Shown piece after piece: positions 38,113-47,467 of a stretch of DNA of 64,000 nt. Made by a program: the position numbers and the translations under genes. This stretch comes from Fimbriimonadales bacterium (GTDB lineage: Bacteria; Armatimonadota; Fimbriimonadia; Fimbriimonadales; GBS-DC): the NCBI GenBank assembly GCA_025998675.1, contig AP024673.1, positions 1,825,221-1,889,220 of the forward strand, in the 5' to 3' direction. Every line of letters starts with the position of its first letter. Positions within the stretch are counted from its first letter, which is position 1. Under the pieces are notes generated by a model. The model did not search any database. It had not been told where the DNA came from and worked only from the letters and a program-made list of their open reading frames with translations.

Positions 38113-38901
38113 TCACCACATCAATCTATTGAACAACCACGGATAAGATTCATAAGCGGCATCTCCAAGATCGTTGATACTAATGTCAGTTCCCATTAAC
38201 CAGCTGGCAAAATATGCTATAATAGGTTTGCCCGTCTTCGTCTCCACGATTGTATCAGCTGCTCGCCCCACGCCATACGAAGCAATGGCACATACAGTGA
38301 CTAATGTACTCCCGACAACAAATCTTCGAACAGTAGGTGGGTACTTCGGGAATCCGCGAACAGGTGGTTTCTCGTAATCCTTTGGCATCCACCTGAAGTC
38401 ACCAGGCTCAGTTCCCCAAGGCATGGAAGGATTTTCAATGACCCACCTCATACCAGGCGTTAGCGGTTGCTTCCCACTCGGATCCGCCGCATTCACGGGG
38501 TCATTCACGCAGTACGCATACGCATTCAGCGTCAGCGGGGCATAAATAGACCCCAGCCACGGATCCTGCTGCAAAAACCGACCCACTGCAGGGTCGTACC
38601 AGCGCACGCACACCTTCTGCAACCCGCCTGTGAGCGCCTCGTTCCGATAGCCCCACGCCCCGTTCCAGTCGTAGGTCGCCCGCACGCCGCTAACGGTATC
38701 ACCAAACGCATCCGTGACGGGCGCAGGCAGATACGCGCCACTGGGAATGGACTTTGCGGCTAAGTCGCCGCGCACACTCCAGTGTGTATATTCGGTTCCC
38801 GCGCTGCTGACCTGCTGGTACATCGCTGCCCCGTAGTCGTAGTATACCCAGTTGCCGTTCACTTGTTTGGCGTGCCTCCTAAACTTTTGTCGTGCGCACA
38901 T
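38113..38901 (-). CDS. Displaced RHS C-terminal cassette 1
   Basis: 262 aa open frame. Residues about 15-145 repeat the RHS core ([24 protein letters not shown] … [14 protein letters not shown] … [13 protein letters not shown]). The tip of about 117 aa is unique ([30 protein letters not shown] … [22 protein letters not shown] … [14 protein letters not shown]). Core-region base changes against the main copy show it has been separate for some time (for example VCVRWYDP for VGVRWYDP). No signal peptide or ribosome site; likely a silent store. Confidence 0.75.
   Translation of the reverse strand: MCARQKFRRHAKQVNGNWVYYDYGAAMYQQVSSAGTEYTHWSVRGDLAAKSIPSGAYLPAPVTDAFGDTVSGVRATYDWNGAWGYRNEALTGGLQKVCVRWYDPAVGRFLQQDPWLGSIYAPLTLNAYAYCVNDPVNAADPSGKQPLTPGMRWVIENPSMPWGTEPGDFRWMPKDYEKPPVRGFPKYPPTVRRFVVGSTLVTVCAIASYGVGRAADTIVETKTGKPIIAYFASWLMGTDISINDLGDAAYESYPWLFNRLMW
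38475..38862. repeat. RHS core DNA repeat, copy 1
   Basis: About 390 bases closely matching 39617-39998 and 35810-36170; the match ends abruptly at the tip on one side and just upstream of the NGNWVYY codons on the other. Confidence 0.85.
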
Positions 38902-38949
38902 GACCCCTTGAGAGGCGCTGTTAATCAGCAGTCGCTTTGATAGTCACTG

Positions 38950-39222
38950 TCAATTATTATCGCGGTCAGAACTGGCAGTGGTGGATCGCATCAGACGCCA
39001 TCCCCACCAAACGCCCAAAGATCCTCCTACCCCACTACCGAAAGTTGCCATCCACATCTCCTTTCTAACAACTTCACTCCACGCCTGTTGAACGCTTATC
39101 TGATCCAGCCACATACGGGCTACAGTAATCCCAACCAAACCACCTAAGACACCTCCAATAAAGCCTGCCACCAAGAGAAAAGCCTCAAACCAGCTTAGTT
39201 GTTGCCCAAAAACCTTTTTCAT
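38950..39222 (-). CDS. Small membrane protein, candidate immunity protein of the main RHS tip
   Basis: 90 aa from ATG 39222, after GGGGGC. Two hydrophobic helices: WFEAFLLVAGFIGGVLGGLVGITVA and ATFGSGVGGSLGVWWGWRLM; both are Gly-rich like the main toxin tip. It begins 35 bases after the RHS stop codon. Position suggests immunity; no family is recognised. Confidence 0.55.
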   Translation of the reverse strand: MKKVFGQQLSWFEAFLLVAGFIGGVLGGLVGITVARMWLDQISVQQAWSEVVRKEMWMATFGSGVGGSLGVWWGWRLMRSTTASSDRDNN

Positions 39223-39257
39223 AATGTGCCCCCTTTCCGACAGCAATCGAGAGCGAA

Positions 39258-42200
39258 TTACACTGGAAAGCGTGGCGGGGATATCGGTCCAAAAGAACGC
39301 AGGAGAATATCCAACACTTCAAATAACGCCCTATGTGGATTATCCACTATCTGCTCAACCCGACACTGCCAAGTGAGTTCCCCAAGTGCACTCCCGATAG
39401 CACCTCCTGTGACTGCTCCCAGAAATCCTCCTACGAACCCTCCTACAGCGGCGCCAGAGACTGTGCCAACTATCGGCAGTGTGATTGTGCCACCTGCAGC
39501 GCCAGCTGCGCTACCGATAGCCGCTCCAGCCGCGCCACCTACAAATCCGCCCCCTGCTCCCCAGGCCCCAACATATCCTCGATGGATAACCTCCTTCCAG
39601 TTTACCCTCATTCCATCAGAATCCACAGCGTTCACGGGGTCGTTCACGCAGTACGCATACGCATTCAGCGTCAGCGGGGCATAGATAGACCCCAGCCACG
39701 GATCCTGCTGCAAAAACCGCCCGACCGCAGGGTCGTACCAGCGCACGCCCACCTTCTGCAACCCGCCCGTGAGCGCCTCGTTCCGATACCCCCACGCCCC
39801 GTTCCAGTCGTAGGTCGCCCGCACGCCGCTGACCGTGTCGCCGAATGCATCCGTGACGGGCGCAGGCAGGTACGCGCCGCTGGAGGTGGACTTCGCCGCC
39901 AGATCCCCACGCCAGTTCCAGTGCATATACTCCGTTCCTGCGCTGCTGATCTGCTGGTACATCGCTGCCCCGTAGCCGTAGTATACCCAGTTGCCGTTAG
40001 CGCGCTCGGCAATCAGCGCGTCGCCTGAATACAGGTACGCGATTCCTTGATCCCCTTCTTGATCCCCGCGCACTGCACGCACGCGACGCCCCAGTCCATC
40101 ATATTTGTACACCCAGCCCACATCATCATGATTCTGCAAACTCACAAGATTTCCTTCCGCATCATAGCCCAGCAACCAGGTCTCCCCGTTCACCCGACGC
40201 ACAGTCACATTCCCGTCAAGGTCGTGCGCCCACATCTGACCGTTCAAGGATACGAGCTGGTTCGCCTCGTTATACACCATCACATCTGTGAAGGTCTGCC
40301 CGTTGGCTGTGCGGGTGCGCGTCAGGCGGTTGCCCACCTTATCATACCCGTACTCTATTGTGTAGGCGTTCGCGCCTGTGCGGACCTCGCGCACCAGTTG
40401 TCCCTGATGGTCGTAGGTATAGGTCGTGGTCGACGCCAGCTGCAACGCCCCCTGCGCCGAAGGGAGATACTCCTGCTTCGTCTCGATGCGTCCAAGAGCG
40501 TCGTAAATAAGCGTCTCTTTGCGGAAGGGCGTAGAACCAGCGCGCCACTCGATTTCCTGCACACGATCGGGGAACTGCCCGTCGTATCGGTACACGGTTT
40601 CCGTGTTGTTGGCGTATCGGATGCGCTGCAGGCGTCCTGTGGTCGCCTCGTAAATATAGGTCACTTCGGGTTGCTCGGAGTTGTCAGCGAACACATACTC
40701 CAGTTCGCCTGCAAGCGAGTAGTGATACCGATACTGCTTCAGGGTCTGTTGCCCATCTTCGAGAGTGAGTTCTGTAAGTCGCCCGCGATTCCAGTGGTAT
40801 TCCACAGTCCCTTCGGGCGTGTGCACGCGTTGTAGCTCGCCCGTGTTCTCGTGGTATTCCCACACGGTGTTGCGCGACGGCTGTCCTACTGGCTCCTCGT
40901 GCATCGTCAGAGGTTTCCCCTCAGGTGTGTAAGTGTATCTCACGACTTTATCAAGCGTCTGCTTCTGGCGCAGTCGTCCCCAGCTGTCGTACTTGTAGGT
41001 GATGGTCTGCTCCCGTGCGTTGGTCGCCTGAAGCACCCAGCCCAACGCATTCCGCTGCACGCTCCCACCCTGATTGAGGGCGTTCTGCACCTGCTGCATG
41101 TGTCCGTAGGCGTCGTAGAGATATTTCTGCGTGCGATGCCCTTCGGCGTCCCACGCCTCTTGCAGCAGTCCGCGCGCCACATCCCACACATAGGTGGTAA
41201 TCGCCTCAACGCCCGCGCCCTCTCCTGCCAGTTCACGGACCTGCTCAAGGTCGCCAAAGGCGTTGTAGGTGTAAAACAGGCGATACTTATCTGGAGGCGT
41301 CAGCGCATCGCGCACGCTGCGCAGGCGGTTAAGCGCGGTGTACTCCAGTTCCACTGCGTTGCCTGCAGGGTCTTCCACACGGGTAAGATTGCCTCGCTCA
41401 TCCCAGCAGAAGTGGTACACACTCCCCGCAGGCGATTGCACGTTCTGGAGCTGGTAGAGGGTGTTCCAGCCCAGTTGTGTTGCGCGTCCCAGCGGGTCTA
41501 TGGTGCGGTTGAGCCGTCCCAGCGCGTCGTATTCGTAAGTCAGGAACCCCAGATTACCATCCATGTCTTGACTGATTGCGTAATGGACGCGCCGAACGGT
41601 CGCCCCCAGCGAGCTGGCGCATTCGCCGCTGGTGTCGATCACAGGACACGCGCGGATGGGAGTCGCGCATACCACCGCACGCAGATTCCCTGCACCCGGT
41701 CCGCCAGAACCTGGAGGTCCCAGCACGCGGTAGCCTGTACACTCAAAGGACTGGTAGCTTGTGGCGTCGTATTCGTACACCACTGCTGCGCCGTCACGAT
41801 CTTCAACCTGTGTCAGCACATAGCGCGGCTCATTTGGTACGCCGAAGTCTGCGTAGCTGAACTTGTAGGCGTGCTCGCGCGGGTCAACCTCACCCTCGTA
41901 CACAAGAGGAGGAAAGACAATCCGCTCAAGACGCGGGATGTTATCGCCAGGTTCGGCGAGTCCGGCGGGCAGGTATCTGAACCTCCAGATTTGTTCGGGG
42001 ACATCGGGCGCGCCCTCCACACGCACCGACGCCAGCTTGCCCTGCCATACGCTATGCGGCGCATCGGTCCCATAGTAATCGAACCGCAACGCCCGCCCCG
42101 TCGTATCGACCACACGCGCCAACTGCCCACTGGCAGGGTTATACTCCAGAGACACTCCCTGGTTATGCAAGTCGCGAATTGCGATGAGCCGCCCCGAAAG

Positions 42201-43318
42201 ATTGAACACCCAGCGTATCTGCGAAGCGCGAATGAGATGATATTCGTTCTCTACACGAACCAGTCGGTCATATACGCCTTTCATCGCGGTATAGCTGCCG
42301 TCGGGCTGCTCGGCGAAGGCTAACACGCGCCCATCCGGCTCCTCAAGGATTAATCCTTCCGCAAACGGTATCAGCCGCGCTTCAAAAGTATGACGCCAGC
42401 CAACGCCCAGCGCGCCTACGCGCGTGTCCAGCGCGTTATAAGTCAGCCCAAATGCGATTCCAGACTGCCCGCCCCAGCCCGTAAGCCCGAAACCGAGGGT
42501 CAGATTACCGTTAGCGGGATTAACCACGCCGTAAGGCACTGGAAAGCTTCCCTGCCAGGCGAATGGCGCGCCAAAGGTGTTGGGTGCAGGCGACGTCGCC
42601 GCCACATCGGTGCGACTGATGGTGAGCCAGCTCTCGCCTGCAGGCGCAATCACCTGAACAGCGTAGGCGTTCGGCGTCGGAACCTGTACAGAGACCACTT
42701 GGAGAGGATTGCCGTTGAAGGAGGCAGCAGTGGTGTAGTGCGCGCCTGTACTCATGTCGCGCAGATTAATCTGTACCGTGCCCGTGAAGGCGCCCGCATA
42801 ATCGCCCAGCTGCACTGCGAACTGGAGTGTGTACCAGCCGCCGGGCGCGGGAAAGTTGCCCCACGAAGCGTCGGAACTCTGCCCCCAGCTGAACAACACA
42901 ATCATCAGGTCTGCGTCATCGACGATGCCGTCGCCGTTGAGGTCGGCGTCGGGATTATTGCCGCCCATCGCGAACTGCACGGTCAACAAATCGGAGTCGT
43001 CCACGATACCGTCGCGCGTGGCGTCGCCATTCGTGAGGGTAAGCGTGGGAATGTCAGGCGGACAGGGTGCGTTCAGATTGCTGAGAAAATCGAAGGTGCG
43101 AGTGCGGTTGGCAGAGTGAACAGCCATAATTAAACTGTTAGCACTATTTACCCCCCCCCCCACCGCTCAGGGGTTGCGTTGGCTACGGCAGCGGGCATCG
43201 CCACAGACGGCGCAATCATCGCTGCACCCAGCATAAGCGCGACTCCTTTGCCAATCCAGCCCTGCGCCAGCGTTCGGCGCACACGCTTCAGACTCCAACC
43301 CTTCCGAATACCCAACAT
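39258..43318 (-). CDS. RHS/YD-repeat polymorphic toxin, split by a poly-G frameshift
   Basis: In the reading frame of the body, 1301 aa end at 39258. From the N-terminus: a dockerin-like pair ([42 protein letters not shown]), a beta domain, more than 20 RHS/YD repeats ([34 protein letters not shown]), the core end [17 protein letters not shown] … [10 protein letters not shown], and a 117-aa Gly-zipper tip ending [11 protein letters not shown]. Upstream, ATG 43318 (after GGAGG) encodes a signal peptide [20 protein letters not shown] … [15 protein letters not shown] that runs into stop after a run of 11 G; 12 G would fuse it to the body (1353 aa). Secreted or surface toxin. An internal ATG at 43127 would lack a signal. 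Confidence 0.85.
39617..39998. repeat. RHS core DNA repeat, master copy
   Basis: Distal RHS core of the full-length gene; its near-identical copies at 35810-36170 and 38475-38862 carry other tips. Confidence 0.85.
43151..43161. repeat. Poly-G tract (11 G on the coding strand) inside the RHS gene
   Basis: Eleven consecutive C on the plus strand. It separates the signal-peptide frame (…TPERWGGG-stop) from the body frame ([10 protein letters not shown]). Homopolymer G tracts of 8-14 are classical slipped-strand phase-variation sites, and are also error-prone in sequencing. Confidence 0.9.
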
Positions 43319-43348
43319 GGCGTCATCCTCCACTGGTCATCTGCGATC

Positions 43349-43364
43349 CCCGCAACTCTGCGGG
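43349..43364. promoter_or_regulatory. Hairpin in the RHS mRNA leader
   Basis: CCCGCA (43349-43354) pairs with TGCGGG (43359-43364) across a 4-base loop; it falls about 5-20 bases inside the predicted transcript. Confidence 0.4.
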
Positions 43365-43374
43365 TTGCATTTAT

Positions 43375-43403
43375 ATTATAGCACAGAATTTCACGTTTGT
43401 CAA
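43375..43403 (-). promoter_or_regulatory. Perfect consensus promoter of the RHS gene
   Basis: On the minus strand TTGACA (43398-43403), 17-base spacer, TATAAT (43375-43380). Predicted start near 43368, about 50 bases before the signal-peptide ATG. It is divergent from the Tricorn gene. Confidence 0.85.
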
Positions 43404-43531
43404 GAGGCGGCGGGGGAATTTCGGGGGAAATCGAGGCAAATTGCAATCGATTGGTAATCACCCTTTGGCGCTGGCGTATGGGGCGCAGGATAACAGCATG
43501 GGCTCTGTGCAGCGCCCCAAGCCGACGCAGG

Positions 43532-43537
43532 TACAAT
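43532..43537 (+). promoter_or_regulatory. -10 box (TACAAT) of the Tricorn gene
   Basis: GGTACAATC ends 9 bases before the ATG at 43547, again implying almost no leader. Confidence 0.5.
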
Positions 43538-43546
43538 CGTTCCACC

Positions 43547-46500
43547 ATGCACAGACTCAGCGTGTTGGGCGTCCTTCTGGGCGCGCTGGCGACGGCGGCA
43601 GGAGCCGACGCCGACGCAACGAATCCTGCCCAATCGGAGAGACCAACGATGAGCAACACCAGGGGCTACTACCGCTTTCCGACGATTCACGGCGACACGG
43701 TGGCGTTCGCCTGCGAGGACGATTTGTGGACGGTTTCCGTCTCAGGCGGCTACGCGCGGCGGCTGACCACCAGCCTGAGCGAGGTTGCGACCCCGCGCTT
43801 CTCACCCGACGGGCAGTGGATTGCCTTCGTTGCGCGGGACGAGGGACATCCCGAAGTGTATGTGATGCCCGCGGCAGGCGGCGAGCCGAGACGCCTCACC
43901 TATCAGGCGGCGGCGCGCGTGCAGGTCGTCGGCTGGACGCCCGACGGTCAGTCGGTGATTTACGCCAGCAGCGCGGCGCGCCCCCCGCGCGAAGTCTGGC
44001 TCTGGCGCGTTCCACTGGAGGGCGGACTGCCCCAGCAGTACCCCTACGGACTGGCGCACCATATCAGCTTCGGACCGAACGGCGCGGTCATTCTCGGCAG
44101 GCACACGGGCGACCCCGCGTGGTGGAAACGCTATCGCGGCGGCACGGCGGGCGTGTTCTGGATTGACCGCACAGGCGAGGGCAACTTCGAGCGATTCAAG
44201 CCCACCGAGGGCAACCTGACCGCCCCGATGTGGATTGGCAATCGAATCTACTTCGTGTCCGACCACGAGGGGATTGCGAACATCTACTCCTGCACGCCCG
44301 ACGGCGGCGACCTGCAGCGCCACACGAATCACCGCGAATACTATGTGCGCTACCCCAGCACGGACGGCGCGCGCATCGTGTACCACGCAGGCGCTGACCT
44401 CTATGTGCTGGACCTAGCGACGGGCGAGGAGCGGCAGATTCCCGTCGAGCTTCGAAGCCCGCGCACGCAGGCGCAGCGCAAGTTCGTCGACAGCGCGAAG
44501 TACCTACAGGAATACGCGCTGCACCCGCAGGGGCACACGCTGTTGCTGACCGTGCGCGGCAAGCCGTTCGTGATGGGCAACTGGGAGGGGGCAGTGCTAC
44601 AGCACGGCGAGGCGCAGGGCGCGCGCTACCGCCTGAGCCAGTTCCTGCCCGACGGGACGCGCATCCTCACCGTCTCCGACGCCAGCGGCGAACCCCGCCT
44701 CGAACTGCACGCCCCCGACGGCGTCACGCGCTACGAATCACTCGATATCGGACACCCCTACCAGATGGCGGTCTGCCCTACCACCGACCGCGCCGCCCTC
44801 AGCAACCACCGCCTCGAGCTGATGCTGTTCGACATCGCGAAGGGCGAGCTGCGGCTGATCGAGCGCAGCGACAGCGCGGCGATTGCGGGCTTCGCGTGGT
44901 CGCCGTGCGGACGCTGGCTGGCGTACAGCTTCGCGCCCAACGAACGCACGCACATCCTCAAGATTTACGACGCCGACACAGGCGCGATTCACGAGCTGAC
45001 GCGCCCGGAGTTCCGCGATGTGTCGCCCGCGTGGGACCCCGACGGCGAGATGCTCTACTTCCTCTCCTATCGCGACTACGACCCCGTGCCCGACAACCTG
45101 CAGTACGAGCTGTCGTTCCCGATGGGGATGCGCGTGATGGCGATTGTGCTGCGCAAGGACATCCCCAACCCGCTGCTGCCCCAGCCGCGCCCATTCGAGG
45201 AGAGCGCGAAACCCAAAGACGAAACCGCCCAGCCAACTGAGCCGAAGACAACCACCATCGACTTCGAAGACATCCACCTGCGCGTGATTACCGTGCCGCT
45301 GCCTGCGGGCATCTACGGGCAGGTCGCGGGGCTGAGCAAAAAGCGCGTGCTGGCGACGCAGTTCCCCGTCGAGGGCACGCTGGGCACGAGCTGGTGGTCT
45401 GAAGACGGCGAGGGCAAGGGCACACTGCTGATGTACGATTTCCTGAACGCCAAAACCGAGACCCTGGCGGGCAAAGTGAACGACTTCACGCTGTCGCTGG
45501 ACGGCAAGACGCTGGCGTACCGTTCGGGCAAGCGGCTGCGCGTTGTGCCCGCGGGTCAGAAGCCCGACGAGAAGCATGAGAGCGCGCCCCCCTCCCGCGA
45601 GAGCGGCTGGATTGACCTCAGTCGCGTGCGATGCGCCGTCGTGCCCACCCGCGAGTGGCAGCAGATGTACCGCGAGGCGTGGCGGCTGCAACGCGAGTTC
45701 TTCTGGAGCGCGGACATGTCGGGCGTGGACTGGCAGAAGGTGTACGACCGCTACTACCCGCTGCTGGAGCGCGTCGCCACACGCAGCGAGTTCTCCGATT
45801 TGATGTGGGAGATGCAGGGCGAGCTGGGCACTTCGCACTGCTACGAGTTCGGCGGCGACTACCGCCAGCCGCCGCAGTATTCGGTCGGGCTGCTGGGCGC
45901 GGAGTTCGAATGGGACGCCGCCGCGCAGGGCTATCGCATTACGCGCATCCTCACGGGCGACCCGTGGCTGGACGACGCCGACTCGCCCCTCAACGAGCCG
46001 GGCGTGAACGCGCAGGTCGGCGAAGCGCTGATTGCCGTCAACGGACGCCCCCTGACCCCTGCCTTCACGCCAGGCGAGGCGCTGTTGCATCAGGCGGGGG
46101 CGGTGGTGCAGCTCACCCTGCGCGCGCCCAGCGGCGAGACGCGCACCGTGACCACCCGAACCCTCAGCGACGAGTCCAAACTGCGCTACCGCGACTGGGT
46201 GAACCGCAACCGCGCCTATGTGCATGAAAAAACCAACGGGCAGGTCGGCTACATTCACATCCCCGATATGGGCAGCGCGGGCTTTTCGGAGTTCCATCGC
46301 GCGTTTATGCCCGAACTGACGCGCCCCGCGCTGATTGTGGATGTGCGGGCGAACGGCGGCGGGTATGTGTCCGCGCTGCTGCTGGAGAAGCTGGGGCGCA
46401 AGCGGCTTGGCTACGATGTGCCGCGCTGGGGCAAGCCGATGCCCTACCCCTACGACTCGCCGATGGGACCGCTGGTCGCCCTCACCGACGAGCGGGCAGG

Positions 46501-46846
46501 CTCCGACGGCGATATGTTCAGCCACGCCTTCAAACTGATGAAACTTGGCGTGCTGATTGGCAAGCGCACATGGGGCGGCGTGATTGGCATCTCGCCCAAG
46601 TCGGTGTTCGTGGATCAGGGGTTGACCACCCAGCCCGAATACGCCTTCTGGTTCCACGATGTCGGCTGGCGCGTCGAGAACTACGGCACAGACCCCGACA
46701 TCGAGGTGGACTACGCGCCGCAGGACTACATGGCGGGGCGCGACCCGCAGCTGGAGCGGGCGATTGCGGAGATTATGCGCCAGCTGGAGGCGAACCCGCC
46801 GAAACTGCCCGACTTCGAGCCGCGCCCCAAACTGCCGCTGCCGTAG
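43547..46846 (+). CDS. Tricorn protease homologue
   Basis: 1099 aa, the usual length of Tricorn. A possible signal sequence (HRLSVLGVLLGALATAAGADA) precedes a six-bladed propeller (VAFACEDDLWTVSVSGGYARRLT …), a seven-bladed propeller, a C1 helical domain, a PDZ domain (RITRILTGDPWLDDADSPLNEPGVNAQVGEALIAVNG) and the C2 protease domain. Catalytic residues are visible: Ser-His in GELGTSHCYEFGG, nucleophile Ser in ERAGSDGDMFSHAF and Glu in RVENYGTDPDIEVD. It degrades oligopeptides. A periplasmic location would differ from the archaeal enzyme. Start ATG 43547 fits the promoter. Confidence 0.93.
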   Translation: MHRLSVLGVLLGALATAAGADADATNPAQSERPTMSNTRGYYRFPTIHGDTVAFACEDDLWTVSVSGGYARRLTTSLSEVATPRFSPDGQWIAFVARDEGHPEVYVMPAAGGEPRRLTYQAAARVQVVGWTPDGQSVIYASSAARPPREVWLWRVPLEGGLPQQYPYGLAHHISFGPNGAVILGRHTGDPAWWKRYRGGTAGVFWIDRTGEGNFERFKPTEGNLTAPMWIGNRIYFVSDHEGIANIYSCTPDGGDLQRHTNHREYYVRYPSTDGARIVYHAGADLYVLDLATGEERQIPVELRSPRTQAQRKFVDSAKYLQEYALHPQGHTLLLTVRGKPFVMGNWEGAVLQHGEAQGARYRLSQFLPDGTRILTVSDASGEPRLELHAPDGVTRYESLDIGHPYQMAVCPTTDRAALSNHRLELMLFDIAKGELRLIERSDSAAIAGFAWSPCGRWLAYSFAPNERTHILKIYDADTGAIHELTRPEFRDVSPAWDPDGEMLYFLSYRDYDPVPDNLQYELSFPMGMRVMAIVLRKDIPNPLLPQPRPFEESAKPKDETAQPTEPKTTTIDFEDIHLRVITVPLPAGIYGQVAGLSKKRVLATQFPVEGTLGTSWWSEDGEGKGTLLMYDFLNAKTETLAGKVNDFTLSLDGKTLAYRSGKRLRVVPAGQKPDEKHESAPPSRESGWIDLSRVRCAVVPTREWQQMYREAWRLQREFFWSADMSGVDWQKVYDRYYPLLERVATRSEFSDLMWEMQGELGTSHCYEFGGDYRQPPQYSVGLLGAEFEWDAAAQGYRITRILTGDPWLDDADSPLNEPGVNAQVGEALIAVNGRPLTPAFTPGEALLHQAGAVVQLTLRAPSGETRTVTTRTLSDESKLRYRDWVNRNRAYVHEKTNGQVGYIHIPDMGSAGFSEFHRAFMPELTRPALIVDVRANGGGYVSALLLEKLGRKRLGYDVPRWGKPMPYPYDSPMGPLVALTDERAGSDGDMFSHAFKLMKLGVLIGKRTWGGVIGISPKSVFVDQGLTTQPEYAFWFHDVGWRVENYGTDPDIEVDYAPQDYMAGRDPQLERAIAEIMRQLEANPPKLPDFEPRPKLPLP

Positions 46847-47176
46847 CGACGCGCCGTCTTTCCCTGTGGGTGTCTGCGTAGCTCAGCGCCGTTACGGTGA
46901 GCTTTCAGCAGCCCTTTGCCTGCGCGTGTGCGTAATACCAATCTGCTGGTCATAGTTCGTAAATCGTCGACGCCTGTCGCCCTCACCCCCTTTGTCCCCT
47001 CTCTCAACGGATTGGGAGAAGGGGATAGCGTCTTGCGCGACGCTCGCACGGCTCCCCTCGCCCGCGCAGCGGGAGAGGGGCTGGGGATGAGGGCAACAAG
47101 GCGCGCAGCTCTCTGGTTGTAGACGCACGGTAAGAAGCCGTTTAGGAATGCGTGTTCGAATCCAGACGGGTGAACC
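46847..47176. other. Intergenic repeat-rich region after the Tricorn gene
   Basis: No gene seen. 46943-46975 carries the dispersed end sequence (GGTCATAGTTCGTAAATCG). 46981-47098 is an imperfect inverted repeat whose arms are CCCTCACCCCCTTTG-like and GGGGATGAGGGC-like, a form of repeat found in many thermophile genomes. It probably also serves as terminator. Confidence 0.55.
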
Positions 47177-47329
47177 TGCTCTGTTGCAAGGATGCTTGTT
47201 TTGTCTTCTGGCACAGCTCTCTTCGCCGCGTGGGGCGCGGCGACCGCGCCCCTACTTATGCCTGTACGGACGCGGTTCCCGCGTCCTATTCCCCAGCGCC
47301 CCCATTCTTTGCAACAGAGCAGGTGAACC
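47169..47329. mobile_element. MITE with 13-bp inverted repeats and 8-bp target duplication
   Basis: The element spans 47177-47321 (145 bp). TIRs are TGCTCTGTTGCAA (47177-47189) and its exact complement TTGCAACAGAGCA (47309-47321). Both sides are flanked by GGTGAACC (47169-47176 and 47322-47329), an 8-bp direct duplication. No transposase inside; it must be mobilised in trans. Confidence 0.85.
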
Positions 47330-47336
47330 CGTTCCT

Positions 47337-47467
47337 AATACCAACTGCGCTGTCAGAGTTCGTTAATTGCCTCGCACACACCTGCAGAGATGCGCTTGTT
47401 GCCCGCGCCCCGCGACTATGGAGTGCGGAAGCGGGAGCTTCAGCGTCGCGGAAGCTCCGCTTCCGCA
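47337..47467. repeat. Left part of a dispersed hairpin repeat interrupted by the IS
   Basis: Identical in nearly every base to 14441-14570; it resumes at 49099-49165 beyond the insertion sequence. Confidence 0.85.

Noticed and set aside
40851-42323. 490-codon open frame on the plus strand opposite the RHS gene
   Set aside because: It is antisense to well-supported RHS/YD repeats and has no recognisable domain; such long antisense frames are expected in GC-rich repeats.
42829-43133. Small plus-strand frame opposite the dockerin-like repeats of the RHS gene
   Set aside because: Same antisense pattern appears opposite other dockerin-like repeats; it follows from the repeat, not from a gene.
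43127-43163. Treating the RHS gene as a normal gene starting at GTG 43163 or ATG 43127
   Set aside because: These give no signal peptide or ribosome site, whereas a full signal peptide lies one base out of frame upstream.
46981-47098. Possible CRISPR or small RNA in the CCCTCACCCC repeat
   Set aside because: Only one copy with inverted arms; it looks like a common intergenic repeat, not an array.
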